DNA of 44,111 nt from Terriglobia bacterium (GTDB taxonomy: Bacteria > Acidobacteriota > Terriglobia > Bryobacterales > Bryobacteraceae), in the NCBI GenBank assembly GCA_025350105.1, contig JANXYJ010000020.1, forward strand, positions 1-44,111, in the 5' to 3' direction. The first letter of the stretch is position 1, and every line of letters begins with the position of its first letter. Position numbers and translations under genes: made by a program. Positions 1 through 7,532 of the stretch are shown here, piece by piece. The notes beneath the pieces are model-generated. The model had not been told where the DNA came from and ran no database searches. It was given only the letters and a program-made list of their open reading frames with translations.

Positions 1-668
1 CGCCGCGGCGAGCGGACAAACAAATCTTCCAGCCGCGGACCCACCGCACGTTCGCTTTCGGTGTAGCCAGGCCGATCCACGTTGGTGGAATCCGACATCA
101 GCAGCAACACACCGCGCTTACCGTATTCGGCCAGGGTGTGCAGATCGAACAATTCGTTATCGGTTGGCGTCGGGTCAACCTTGAAATCGCCCGTATGAAT
201 AATGACGCCCAGGGGAGTAGTAATCGCCAGCGCCACGCACGCCACAATGGAGTGGGTGACGTGAATGAATTCAATCTCAAACGGACCCAGCTTCAGCTTC
301 CCGCCGGGCTTCACCTTGTTCAGCTTGGCTTCTTTGAGCAGGTTGTGTTCTTCCAGGCGGCGCTCCACCAGCGCCAGTGTGAAGGCCGTGCCATAGATGG
401 GAATATTCAGTTGCTGCAGCAGAAACGGAATGCCGCCGATGTGATCCTCGTGCCCGTGAGTGAGGATCAGGCCGCGCACATGCTCGGAGTTTTGCTCGAG
501 AAAAGCGAAGTCCGGGGTGACGATGTCTACCCCCAGCAATTCAGCATCCGGAAACATCATGCCTGCGTCCAGCACGATAATGTCATCGCCGTAGCGCACG
601 GCCATGCAGTTCATTCCAAATTCGCCGAGCCCACCCAGGGGGATGATCTGCAGTTTTTTGTCAGACAT
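1..668 (-). CDS. rnj: Ribonuclease J, N-terminal part (cut by window edge)
   Basis: The minus-strand frame starting at ATG 668-666 stays open to the window edge and gives 222 residues, so the C-terminal part is missing. It begins MSDKKLQIIPLGGLGEFGMN and carries the metallo-beta-lactamase motif LTHGHEDHIGG, with zinc ligands near H71, H73, D75 and H76, followed by an HTGDFKVDPTP segment and an LLMSDSTNVDRPGYTESE segment typical of the RNase J/beta-CASP family. RNase J is a cytoplasmic endo- and 5'-3' exoribonuclease for mRNA turnover and rRNA maturation in bacteria, where it often takes over part of the role of RNase E. No strong Shine-Dalgarno site is visible upstream. The family call is firm; which paralogue (J1 or J2) cannot be told from this fragment. 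Confidence 0.93.
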   Translation of the reverse strand, partial: MSDKKLQIIPLGGLGEFGMNCMAVRYGDDIIVLDAGMMFPDAELLGVDIVTPDFAFLEQNSEHVRGLILTHGHEDHIGGIPFLLQQLNIPIYGTAFTLALVERRLEEHNLLKEAKLNKVKPGGKLKLGPFEIEFIHVTHSIVACVALAITTPLGVIIHTGDFKVDPTPTDNELFDLHTLAEYGKRGVLLLMSDSTNVDRPGYTESERAVGPRLEDLFVRSPR

Positions 669-743
669 GTATGAAATTCAAGAGTAACATTGCGGGTGCA
701 GGAACCATAGCCCGGCAGTGCTCGCGCTAAGATAGAGGCAAGC

Positions 744-820
744 GGGCGCGTAGCTCATCTGGATAGAGCACCGACCTTCTAAGTCGGGGGTAGCAGGTTC
801 GAGTCCTGCCGCGCCTACCA
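744..820 (+). tRNA. tRNA-Arg (anticodon UCU), CCA encoded
   Basis: A full cloverleaf folds by eye. Acceptor stem 744-750 pairs with 810-816, D-arm stem 753-756/766-769, anticodon stem CCGAC 771-775 with GTCGG 783-787, loop CTTCTAA giving anticodon TCT (UCU, reads AGA), variable loop 788-792, and T-arm GCAGG-TTCGAGT-CCTGC 793-809. Discriminator A is at 817 and the CCA end is encoded at 818-820. The first acceptor pair is G1-U72, which is unusual but tolerated. A TAAGAT hexamer at 728-733 could be the -10 box. The gene lies between the divergent RNase J start and the end of the ATP-grasp-like gene. Confidence 0.95.
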
Positions 821-836
821 CTCGCCAGCGAAGAAG

Positions 837-2189
837 CTACTTGCCTTCCAGCAAAAACGTCGGCGCCACGCCTGCCAGGGTGGAGAAGCCTCCGCCGCCC
901 GACACCCGTAGCCAACTGGAGGCGCCTTGCAGCTTCCCTCCATAGAAGTGCGGATGGACCTCCACCAGCATTTCTTTCATTACCAGGCTGCCATACTGGA
1001 GCAACGGAAACACCGCGCGTGTGGGTGCCACCACTTCCTGGACCACGTAGGGGCTGCGCATGGCCTCTCGCAAAGCCTTTTCCCAGGCCGAATCGTCCAT
1101 CTCGGAACCGCGATAGGAATGTTGGTCAGCGGCATCATCGTTGGGACGCAAAATCAGTTTCGCGCGATGCTTCATTACATATTCCGGCAGATCCACCGTC
1201 TGGCGGCCACGGGTAACCTTGGCGGCCTGCACCATACGGGTCCAGGGCACAAATTCCTTGATGGCGTTGCGTTCCGCTGCGGGAAATTTGGCGGTTACGC
1301 TATCGTCTGTAAGTAAGTCCAGCAACCCGCGCTTGGCTGCAATCTCCGACCGGAAATTATTCACCATGCAAATGGCGCCTTCTTTGTAGGCGCGCACCAA
1401 CGGATGATTCAGATCAAAGCGAACCAAAAATTCCTGCAAACGCACGCAGCGATAGACGATGTGAATGATGTTTTCGCCGTGCCGCAACTCGCCGTTGCGA
1501 TAGTCCAGTTGCTCCGGCGAAACCACTTCAGCGCTATAGCCTTCGTGGCGCACGAATTCCGCGAACAAAGAATTTTCGCTGGTGTCGGCTCCCTGAAACG
1601 GAGCCCGCGCCTCCACAATGGCCACCGACGGTTTTTTCTGTTTGCCGCCCGATTCTTTGTAGGCCTTCAGCATCGCGTTCAGAAGTGCTTTCGCACTGCT
1701 TAGCTTGCTCAACTTGAATTTTTTGCGAAATTCCTTTACCGGCGCGGCGTCGTAGTATAGCTCCGCAAGCTGATCAGCATAGATCACTCCAGCAGGTGAG
1801 GTCACCCGATGCCCTTCGAAATGCAAGGAGCCATCGTGGATCGTTGCGTCCAGCAGGCCGCCCATGTTATTGGAGGAATACCGCGGATTAATGGCAGCCA
1901 GCATCCGCTCCGCCGGCAGCAGTTGCATGCGGGCCAAAAGCGCGGGCGAGGAAACCACCATCAGTTCCACGCGATGAATGGCGGAGAGCGCGGCGGCGGA
2001 GGCCTTCTCTAATGCCGCGTATTCCCGGCTGGTGATCCAGTGAGGGCGCAGGACAGGCGACACTGCGCGGGCCGTCAACCGCTGAGCTTTAATGCGCTGT
2101 TGCAGCGCTTCGGCCCAGGCCAAATCGATGTACGGTTCACTTTCAATTAATTTGTGATAACGGGCTGTCGCCTCGTTCACTAGCGTCAT
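837..2189 (-). CDS. Circularly permuted ATP-grasp-like protein, function unknown
   Basis: A 450-residue soluble protein with no signal peptide or membrane segment. The C-terminal third has the look of an ATP-grasp fold of the circularly permuted/glutathionylspermidine-synthase-like type: KLILRPNDDAADQHSYRG (nucleotide-loop-like, basic residue before a flexible Asp/Gly stretch), then YVVQEVV in the position of the ATP-binding linker strand, and VEVHPHFYGG near the end followed by a Gly-rich SGGGGFSTLAG loop. The middle region includes VVSPEQLDYRNGEL and IHIVYRCVRLQEFL, also seen in such families. ATP-grasp enzymes join a carboxylate to an amine or thiol with ATP; no substrate can be inferred. 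It stands alone, with a tRNA downstream and a divergent AT-rich promoter region upstream. Start ATG 2189 fits a compact N-terminus. The fold call is from motif resemblance only. Confidence 0.6.
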   Translation of the reverse strand: MTLVNEATARYHKLIESEPYIDLAWAEALQQRIKAQRLTARAVSPVLRPHWITSREYAALEKASAAALSAIHRVELMVVSSPALLARMQLLPAERMLAAINPRYSSNNMGGLLDATIHDGSLHFEGHRVTSPAGVIYADQLAELYYDAAPVKEFRKKFKLSKLSSAKALLNAMLKAYKESGGKQKKPSVAIVEARAPFQGADTSENSLFAEFVRHEGYSAEVVSPEQLDYRNGELRHGENIIHIVYRCVRLQEFLVRFDLNHPLVRAYKEGAICMVNNFRSEIAAKRGLLDLLTDDSVTAKFPAAERNAIKEFVPWTRMVQAAKVTRGRQTVDLPEYVMKHRAKLILRPNDDAADQHSYRGSEMDDSAWEKALREAMRSPYVVQEVVAPTRAVFPLLQYGSLVMKEMLVEVHPHFYGGKLQGASSWLRVSGGGGFSTLAGVAPTFLLEGK

Positions 2190-2265
2190 GGATTATTGAA
2201 GGTTAGTATCGCACGGGCGCGCGGTTCTTGAAAAGTGCGTAATGGCAAAAAATAGCCGTAACTTA

Positions 2266-2295
2266 TTGATTTATATGGTTATTAAACATTTATAC
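2266..2295 (+). promoter_or_regulatory. Probable promoter of the toxin-antitoxin-like pair
   Basis: The 2240-2340 stretch is much richer in A/T than its surroundings. TTGATT (2266-2271) is followed after 17 bases by TTTATA (2289-2294), or after 18 by TTATAC (2290-2295). It precedes the small membrane-tail gene by about 80 bases. The match is fair, not proven. Confidence 0.4.
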
Positions 2296-2373
2296 ACAAT
2301 TTTGTGGGGGAAGCGGTTTTGGGGTCGACTTGCACGGGTTGCGAATGAATTAAGATTGAGGTGGATAGTGAGT

Positions 2374-2811
2374 ATGCTCATAGCGCCTACAAAGCCCGCT
2401 CAGGATATGACGGAGGACGAACTCCGGCAATGGAAAGAGTGGCTTTTGGAGCAGGGGTTGAATCCGCGGCCGATCCAAGTGAATTTGCCAAGATCTGGGT
2501 CTGTCTACACGTATGATCGAGTCCTAGCCGCTGTCGTGGAGCGTACACCTGACGGTTCTCGCTACCTCGTTGAAGTCAGGGACGGAAAGATTACGCGAGC
2601 GAGAGGACTCGATAGAGATCCAATTATTACTTCTTTGATGCCCGCGAATTCCGGGGACGACCCGGGATCATCAGCGATAGTTGCCTTTGTGGCGATGATA
2701 GCAATATCCGCGTTGATCATACTTGCTCAAGGAATTGGACCCAACGGCGTGCGTACCCACCCCTATCACGAAGCGGCACCAGTCGTTACGTTAAGTTCGA
2801 GCCATCAATGA
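2374..2811 (+). CDS. Small protein with C-terminal membrane segment, possible antitoxin partner
   Basis: The frame is open from 2242, but the first 44 codons fall in AT-rich promoter-like DNA. ATG 2374, preceded by GAGG about 12 bases upstream, gives a more natural 145-residue protein. It starts with a short helical segment (MTEDELRQWKEWLLEQGLNP, residues 12-31), then a beta-rich stretch with VYTYDRVLAAVVERTPDG and RYLVEVRDGKITRARGL, and near the C-terminus a single hydrophobic segment (IVAFVAMIAISALIILA) followed by a polar tail. I do not recognise the family. It lies 30 bases upstream of the zeta-toxin-like gene on the same strand, so the two are probably cotranscribed, and the place where an antitoxin gene usually lies fits it. 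A membrane-anchored antitoxin would be unusual, and this role is inference. Confidence 0.6.
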   Translation: MLIAPTKPAQDMTEDELRQWKEWLLEQGLNPRPIQVNLPRSGSVYTYDRVLAAVVERTPDGSRYLVEVRDGKITRARGLDRDPIITSLMPANSGDDPGSSAIVAFVAMIAISALIILAQGIGPNGVRTHPYHEAAPVVTLSSSHQ

Positions 2812-2841
2812 TCCAATCCTGCTCCTACAATCCGTTAGCGG

Positions 2842-3450
2842 ATGGCGCAAACTAGCGATACTGCCGTTCCGGCGCGTCCTACGGTTGCAATCATCGCGGG
2901 CCCTAATGGGTCTGGCAAAACAACCTTCTATCGGTCTCACTTGGCAGCAACGTTACCAATATTTGTGAATGCCGACGAAATAGCCAGGGACAAGAAGCTG
3001 TCAAACAAACACGCTGCCGATCTTGCCGCTGAGCAAAGACAGGTTCTCCTCCAGGAAGGTAAGACCTTTGCATTTGAAACTGTCTTCAGTAGGACCGCCT
3101 ACTGGCTCGACTTCATTTTCAAAGCTCTAGCCGCTCAGTACCGTGTGGAGCTCTACTTCCTCTGCACCGAAAGCCCAGATCTGAACATAGTTCGAGTCGA
3201 GACTCGCGTGGAATCCGGGGGACATGCAGTCCCCGCAGACAAAGTAGTTAAGCGTTATTCGGGCTCGGTACAGACAGCACTGCTCGCCAAAGCATTAGTC
3301 GACGAACTATGGCTATACGACAACTCCGCACACCGTCAAAGCCCTGCACTCATTGGACGCTTTGTGCGCGGGAAACTTGTGAACGCAGGAAGCGAGATCG
3401 CGCCATGGGCTTTGTCTTTCTTTGTTGGCCAATCAGCCGACCCTCAATAG
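2842..3450 (+). CDS. Zeta-toxin-like P-loop kinase (predicted ABC-type ATPase family)
   Basis: A 202-residue protein with a Walker A loop AGPNGSGKTTFYR (about residues 19-31), the FVNADEIARD motif, FAFETVFSR, and RVETRVESGGHAVPADKVVKRY (given here as key parts RVxxRVxxGGHxVP and KVxxRY). These are the signature elements of the zeta-toxin/COG4185 group. Characterised zeta toxins use ATP to phosphorylate UDP-N-acetylglucosamine and so block cell-wall synthesis, with an epsilon antitoxin as inhibitor; many COG4185 members are untested. The upstream small membrane-tail gene is the only candidate partner. The gene ends two bases before the convergent typA stop. Base composition in this pair is less GC-biased than in flanking genes, which suggests recent acquisition. 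Confidence 0.83.
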   Translation: MAQTSDTAVPARPTVAIIAGPNGSGKTTFYRSHLAATLPIFVNADEIARDKKLSNKHAADLAAEQRQVLLQEGKTFAFETVFSRTAYWLDFIFKALAAQYRVELYFLCTESPDLNIVRVETRVESGGHAVPADKVVKRYSGSVQTALLAKALVDELWLYDNSAHRQSPALIGRFVRGKLVNAGSEIAPWALSFFVGQSADPQ

Positions 3451-3452
3451 CT

Positions 3453-5246
3453 CTACCGCTGATTCCCCTTCAACACCTTCTTGCGCAAGCGGATCGACTT
3501 GGGCGTAACTTCCACCAGTTCGTCTTCCCTGATGAATTCCAGCGCCTGCTCCAAATTCAGCAGCCGCGGCGGGACCAGACGGATGGCTTCGTCGGCACTG
3601 GAGGCTCGCATGTTGGTGAGCTTCTTCTCTTTTACGATATTGACGTCCAGATCCGCGTCGCGGGCGTTTTCGCCGACAATCATGCCTTCGTAGACTTCCG
3701 TCGCGGAGCTCACAAACATATCGCCGCGTTCTTGTAAGTTGAACAACGCGTATCCGGTAGTTCTACCGGCGCGGTCGGCAATCAGCGAACCGGTGGGCCG
3801 CGTCGGGATCTCGCCCTGCCATTCGATATAGCCGGCAAACAGCGAGTTCATGATCGCCGTGCCTTTGGTGTCCGTCAGCATCTCGCTGCGCAGGCCGATC
3901 AACCCGCGCGAGGGAATATTAAACTCCAAACGCACGCGGCCGGACCCGTGGTTCACCATCTTGCTCATTTTGCCTTTACGCTGGCCCAGTTTTTCGATCA
4001 CCACTCCAACGAACGTCTCCGGACAGTCAATCACCAGCAGTTCCAGGGGCTCCGACAGTTTGTGGTCGATCGTCTTCGTGAGAATTTCGGGTTTGCCAAC
4101 CGAAAGTTCAAATCCTTCGCGGCGCATCATCTCGATCAGGATGGCCAACTGCAATTCGCCGCGGCCCATCACCTTGAATGCGTCCGGCCCGCCCGCCTCT
4201 TCCACTTTGATGGAGACGTTGGTCAGCAGTTCTTTGTCCAGCCGGTCACGCAAATTGCGCGAGGTAACAAACTGCCCTTCTTTGCCCGCGAACGGCGACG
4301 TGTTGATGCTGAACGTCATCGCAATCGTCGGTTCGTCAATTTGAATATGCGCCAGCGGCCTGGGAGTCTCGGCGCTGGTAACCGTCTCGCCGATGGTGAT
4401 GCCTTCCACGCCCGCGATGGCCAGAATATCGCCGGTGCGGCCAATCGTCTCATCCACCCGCTTCAAACCCGCGAAGGAATACAGTTTGGTGATTTTGGTT
4501 TTGTGAAACGTGCCATCCAGTTTCGCAATGCTCACTTCGTCGTTCAACCGCAGCGTGCCGTTGAACACGCGGCCAATGGCCAGCCGGCCCAAGTAGTCGC
4601 TGTAATCCAGATTCGCCACAAGCAACTGCAAAATCTCGTCCGGATCTCCCGGCGGCGGCGGAATCGTTTTGACAATTTGATCGAACAGCGGACGCAAGTT
4701 GGTGGCCTCGTCCTCCATGTTCATCTTGGCCAAGCCCGCTTTGCCGTTGGTATAGACGACGGGAAATCCCAGCTGATCTTCCTTGGCATCCAGATCGATG
4801 AACAAATCGTAGACTTCGTTCAGCACTTCCTGAATACGGGCATCGGGCCGGTCAATCTTATTGATGACGACAATCTGCGGCAGCCCGGCTTCCAGTGCTT
4901 TCATCAGTACGTAGCGGGTTTGCGGCAGCGGTCCTTCGCTGGCATCCACCAGCAGCATCACGCCGTCCACAATCTTCAACGCCCGTTCTACTTCGCCGCC
5001 GAAATCGCTGTGGCCGGGAGTATCGATAATGTTGATCTTGATGTCGCCGTAGGTCAGGCCCGTGGCCTTGGCCAGGATGGTGATGCCGCGTTCGCGCTCC
5101 AGATCGTTGGAGTCCATCATGCGCTCAGCCGTTTCTTCGTTTTCACGAAACAGGCCGCTTTGCCGGAGCATGGCGTCCACCAGCGTCGTCTTGCCATGAT
5201 CGACGTGCGCAATAATAGCGATGTTGCGGATAGAGGTGTTTGACAT
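3453..5246 (-). CDS. typA: Ribosome-associated GTPase TypA/BipA
   Basis: A 597-residue translation-factor-type GTPase. The N-terminus reads [20 protein letters not shown], with the G1 loop AHVDHGKT at residues 13-20, then the switch [11 protein letters not shown]3 [14 protein letters not shown], and G4 VINKID. The C-terminal half carries EF-G-like domains III and V and the TypA-specific end domain ([30 protein letters not shown]). TypA binds the 70S ribosome, supports 50S assembly and translation under stress and cold. The frame is open to 5372, but ATG 5246 matches the usual TypA N-terminus, and the 42 extra residues are not family-like, so the shorter start is chosen. No clear Shine-Dalgarno site precedes it. 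Length matches the family. Confidence 0.96.
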   Translation of the reverse strand: MSNTSIRNIAIIAHVDHGKTTLVDAMLRQSGLFRENEETAERMMDSNDLERERGITILAKATGLTYGDIKINIIDTPGHSDFGGEVERALKIVDGVMLLVDASEGPLPQTRYVLMKALEAGLPQIVVINKIDRPDARIQEVLNEVYDLFIDLDAKEDQLGFPVVYTNGKAGLAKMNMEDEATNLRPLFDQIVKTIPPPPGDPDEILQLLVANLDYSDYLGRLAIGRVFNGTLRLNDEVSIAKLDGTFHKTKITKLYSFAGLKRVDETIGRTGDILAIAGVEGITIGETVTSAETPRPLAHIQIDEPTIAMTFSINTSPFAGKEGQFVTSRNLRDRLDKELLTNVSIKVEEAGGPDAFKVMGRGELQLAILIEMMRREGFELSVGKPEILTKTIDHKLSEPLELLVIDCPETFVGVVIEKLGQRKGKMSKMVNHGSGRVRLEFNIPSRGLIGLRSEMLTDTKGTAIMNSLFAGYIEWQGEIPTRPTGSLIADRAGRTTGYALFNLQERGDMFVSSATEVYEGMIVGENARDADLDVNIVKEKKLTNMRASSADEAIRLVPPRLLNLEQALEFIREDELVEVTPKSIRLRKKVLKGNQR

Positions 5247-5326
5247 TGGGAGGGGAAATTCCATTTTCGCACGAAACGGGGCTCTGCCGTTCAATTTCCC
5301 CCCGAAACGCCGCGGTCGCCACAACG

Positions 5327-5953
5327 TCAGGTCATCGAAATGTTCTTGACGTGAACCGCCCTTCCCACACATAGCGTCCCTACGGAGCCCGGCCCGGGAT
5401 CCAAATCATAGCGAAACCAGTGGCTAGCGTCGGCGGATTCGGCGGCGATTCCGACACCTGTCGCCTTCGCTAACGCTTCTTTCCGCGTCCAAAAACGAAA
5501 GAACAATTTCTCTCGGTTCTGTTCCGGCGCAGAAAAGAGCTGGGCGCATTCGTCCCGCGAAAATTGACTCCGTGCGATGGCCTGCATTTCCGGCATCGGA
5601 CGCACATGCTCGATGTCAATACCCACTTCACAATCACGCGCAAACACCAGTGCGGCCAACTCGCCCGAATGCGATACAGAAAACTGCAAGTTGAACTCTG
5701 CGTTTTCTAGTGATGGCTTCCCCGCCCTGGCATATTGAAAGCCGATTTGTCCCGGATCGCAATCCAGATATCGCCCCAGCAACTTGCGCAAGACCCCGCG
5801 AGTGACGATGAACTGCGTGCGCGCCCGCTCCACCCGATAGCGCTCAGCGCGTTCGTGTTCGTGCGGCGAAAGCACGGGCAAATATTCGCCCGTCGCATGC
5901 TGGGCTAGATTGACGAAGTAAACCTGTGCTTCGCCCAATGGCGGGAGTGGCAT
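5327..5953 (-). CDS. 4'-phosphopantetheinyl transferase, Sfp type
   Basis: A 208-residue enzyme of the Sfp/AcpT superfamily that moves the 4'-phosphopantetheine arm of coenzyme A onto a serine of carrier proteins used in fatty-acid, polyketide or peptide synthesis. Diagnostic motifs are FSVSHSG at residues 91-97, GIDIE at 111-115 with the metal-binding Asp and Glu, and [12 protein letters not shown] at 155-166. Length fits the Sfp group, not the shorter AcpS group. It follows the YciI-like gene by 14 bases and is probably cotranscribed with it; the target carrier proteins are not in this window. Confidence 0.93.
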   Translation of the reverse strand: MPLPPLGEAQVYFVNLAQHATGEYLPVLSPHEHERAERYRVERARTQFIVTRGVLRKLLGRYLDCDPGQIGFQYARAGKPSLENAEFNLQFSVSHSGELAALVFARDCEVGIDIEHVRPMPEMQAIARSQFSRDECAQLFSAPEQNREKLFFRFWTRKEALAKATGVGIAAESADASHWFRYDLDPGPGSVGTLCVGRAVHVKNISMT

Positions 5954-5967
5954 TAGCCGTTAGCCAG

Positions 5968-6264
5968 CTATGCCGCCGGTGGCTTCAACAAGCCGTTATT
6001 GAAGAAAATGGGATTCCACGGACGAATGGTCCAGGACGTGAACACGCCACTCATGGTAAATGGATCGGCACGCAGCAGCGCTTCGGCTTCTTCCTTCGTG
6101 GCGGTTTCGTAGACGATCAACGCTCCGCCACCTTCGGTGAAAGGTCCGGAGATCACCAGTATATTTTTCTCCAGAAGTTCCGCTAGATACTTGCGGTGCG
6201 GTGGACGGGTCTCAGCCAGGCGCGAGTCGTTCGGATCATAAGCAATGACGGCGGCAAATTTCAT
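5968..6264 (-). CDS. YciI family protein
   Basis: A 98-residue small alpha/beta protein of the YciI/YCII-related fold: N-terminal MKFAAVIAYDPND strand, RPPHRKYLAELLEKN helix with the conserved His, GPFTEGGGALIVYE, and the closing ADPFTMSGVFTSWTIRPWN. The pattern of conserved His, GPF, and ADPF-x(n)-W matches the family, a ferredoxin-like fold often found near metabolic genes, whose reaction is mostly unknown. It is just upstream of the phosphopantetheinyl transferase with a 14-base gap, so the two may share a transcript, though a functional link is not evident. Confidence 0.87.
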   Translation of the reverse strand: MKFAAVIAYDPNDSRLAETRPPHRKYLAELLEKNILVISGPFTEGGGALIVYETATKEEAEALLRADPFTMSGVFTSWTIRPWNPIFFNNGLLKPPAA

Positions 6265-6300
6265 ATTTCCGTTATTATACGTTCTTGCGTCCCACCCTGA

Positions 6301-7125
6301 CTATCGCGCTGAGCACGGTGTCGGATTCCACTTCGATCCGTCCGGCAGTTTTTTGAAGTGATAAGTCACCACGAAAGGCTGCGTCAGGTATTGCGGATCC
6401 TCAACCATCTGCGAGAAGACAATCCAGGTGTTGCCGTCCGGTTCGCTGTGCACCCGGAAATGTTCCGTCATCTTCGCGTTAGCGCTGTAAGGCATGCCGT
6501 TTTTCCAGTAGTAACCGGCCTTCATGCTGGTGGTCACCACTTTTAGATTGCCGCCCACGGGCCAACCGGGCTTGCCGCCGGCGGTAAACCATTCAGCCGC
6601 CGAATAGCCCTGCCACGACGGCGCATCACCTTGGGGTGCCGCTAACGCCGCCGCCCCAAAATGAAATAGCCGCGTCTGCGTGCCGAAGTCCGCTTCCATT
6701 TTCAGAGTGTTATCGTCCTGCCAGGTGATGTGCAGGTGCGTGGGCTGACGAAGGATTCCGGCCGCCCCGTAAGCCTTGCACTGATTGCCTTCTGCTTCGT
6801 CCTTCGCCGGGTCCCATTGGGTGGCCAATTTGCCGCCAGTGGGATTGAATGGAATATTTCCCAGCGTTGCAGGATTCGCGCCCGCACCCACCACACGCCC
6901 GCCCGGCAACGTCACCGCTCCCACCGCGCCAGTCCCGAAATCCGATTTCGGCGCCGTCAGCATCCGCGTGTGCCAATCTTCCGTGATCACCGCAGTCCAG
7001 TATCCGGTGAGATCAATCGGCGCCGCAGCCTTCGCGGGTCGCGGAGCCGCTCCCCGGCCCGCATTCTGTCCGAAGCCGGCGCTAGCTGCGGCTACCAAAA
7101 GCAACATGGGTATTCGAAGTGTCAT
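6301..7125 (-). CDS. Secreted protein, paralogue of the N-terminal domain of the upstream fusion protein
   Basis: A 274-residue protein starting at ATG 7125 (MTLRIPMLLLVAAASAGFGQ), with a clear signal peptide and cleavage near residues 17-20. An upstream in-frame start at 7170 exists but would bury the signal peptide, so it is rejected. The mature part contains IDLTGYWTAVITEDWHTR, an EGNQCKAYG segment, and a C-terminal EH-x(n)-TWIVFSQMVEDPQYLTQP stretch. The same landmarks (IDLSGTW..ED.H.R, LQCR, VVEH..W.V....DPDYLTEP) recur in the first 250 residues of the protein encoded at 7529-9493, so the two are paralogous (seen by eye). I know no function. It is third in a minus-strand operon 7529-9493, 7137-7532, 6301-7125, with 11 bases between it and the gene before. 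Confidence 0.75.
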   Translation of the reverse strand: MTLRIPMLLLVAAASAGFGQNAGRGAAPRPAKAAAPIDLTGYWTAVITEDWHTRMLTAPKSDFGTGAVGAVTLPGGRVVGAGANPATLGNIPFNPTGGKLATQWDPAKDEAEGNQCKAYGAAGILRQPTHLHITWQDDNTLKMEADFGTQTRLFHFGAAALAAPQGDAPSWQGYSAAEWFTAGGKPGWPVGGNLKVVTTSMKAGYYWKNGMPYSANAKMTEHFRVHSEPDGNTWIVFSQMVEDPQYLTQPFVVTYHFKKLPDGSKWNPTPCSAR

Positions 7126-7136
7126 TGTCAGCCCGA

Positions 7137-7532
7137 TTACTGGACCGTCTCGCCCGCTCGGTTGCCCCAACTCTTGCCGTCCGAAGTGCGCGTGATCTTC
7201 ACCAAGCGCCCGCGATAGCTACTGGCGCTGCGTGCCGGATTGATCACCACTTCCACCGGGTCGCCCACCTTGAAGGCATCTTTTGTGACACCCTGCTGCG
7301 CGAATTGTCCCGCAGCCGCCCCTTCCACCGACCATCGCTGCACCGTGCCAGAGGAATCCTCCGCCTCCACGAAAAAGAATGAGTGCGGTGAACGCAACGA
7401 GACCTGTACCATGGTTCCCTTTATGATCATTTCCTTCGACACATCGTACGTCGCACCGAAAGAATGATGCGCTTGCGCCGGGACCAGCGCGAACCAACTG
7501 CAGGATAACAATACAAGTAGTTTCATGTTCAT
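7137..7532 (-). CDS. Secreted DUF6152-like protein
   Basis: A 131-residue secreted protein: signal peptide MKLLVLLSCSWFALVPAQA, then HHSFGATYDVSKEM with the conserved His-His-Ser-Phe, a KGTMVQVSLRSPHSFFFVE segment, and a small beta-rich domain. This pattern (AHHSFGATYD, then I.GT...V...PH) matches DUF6152, a family of unknown function common in Acidobacteria and Proteobacteria. Its start ATG at 7532 overlaps the stop of the upstream gene by four bases (ATGA), indicating translational coupling, and GAGAAG lies about six bases before this ATG. A second ATG at 7526 is possible and gives the cleaner signal peptide. Predicted periplasmic or extracellular. Confidence 0.8.
   Translation of the reverse strand: MNMKLLVLLSCSWFALVPAQAHHSFGATYDVSKEMIIKGTMVQVSLRSPHSFFFVEAEDSSGTVQRWSVEGAAAGQFAQQGVTKDAFKVGDPVEVVINPARSASSYRGRLVKITRTSDGKSWGNRAGETVQ

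Noticed and set aside
3948-5243. Long 431-codon open frame antisense to typA
   Set aside because: The opposite strand holds a full, highly conserved TypA; the antisense frame has no recognisable domain and is a by-product of the codon bias.
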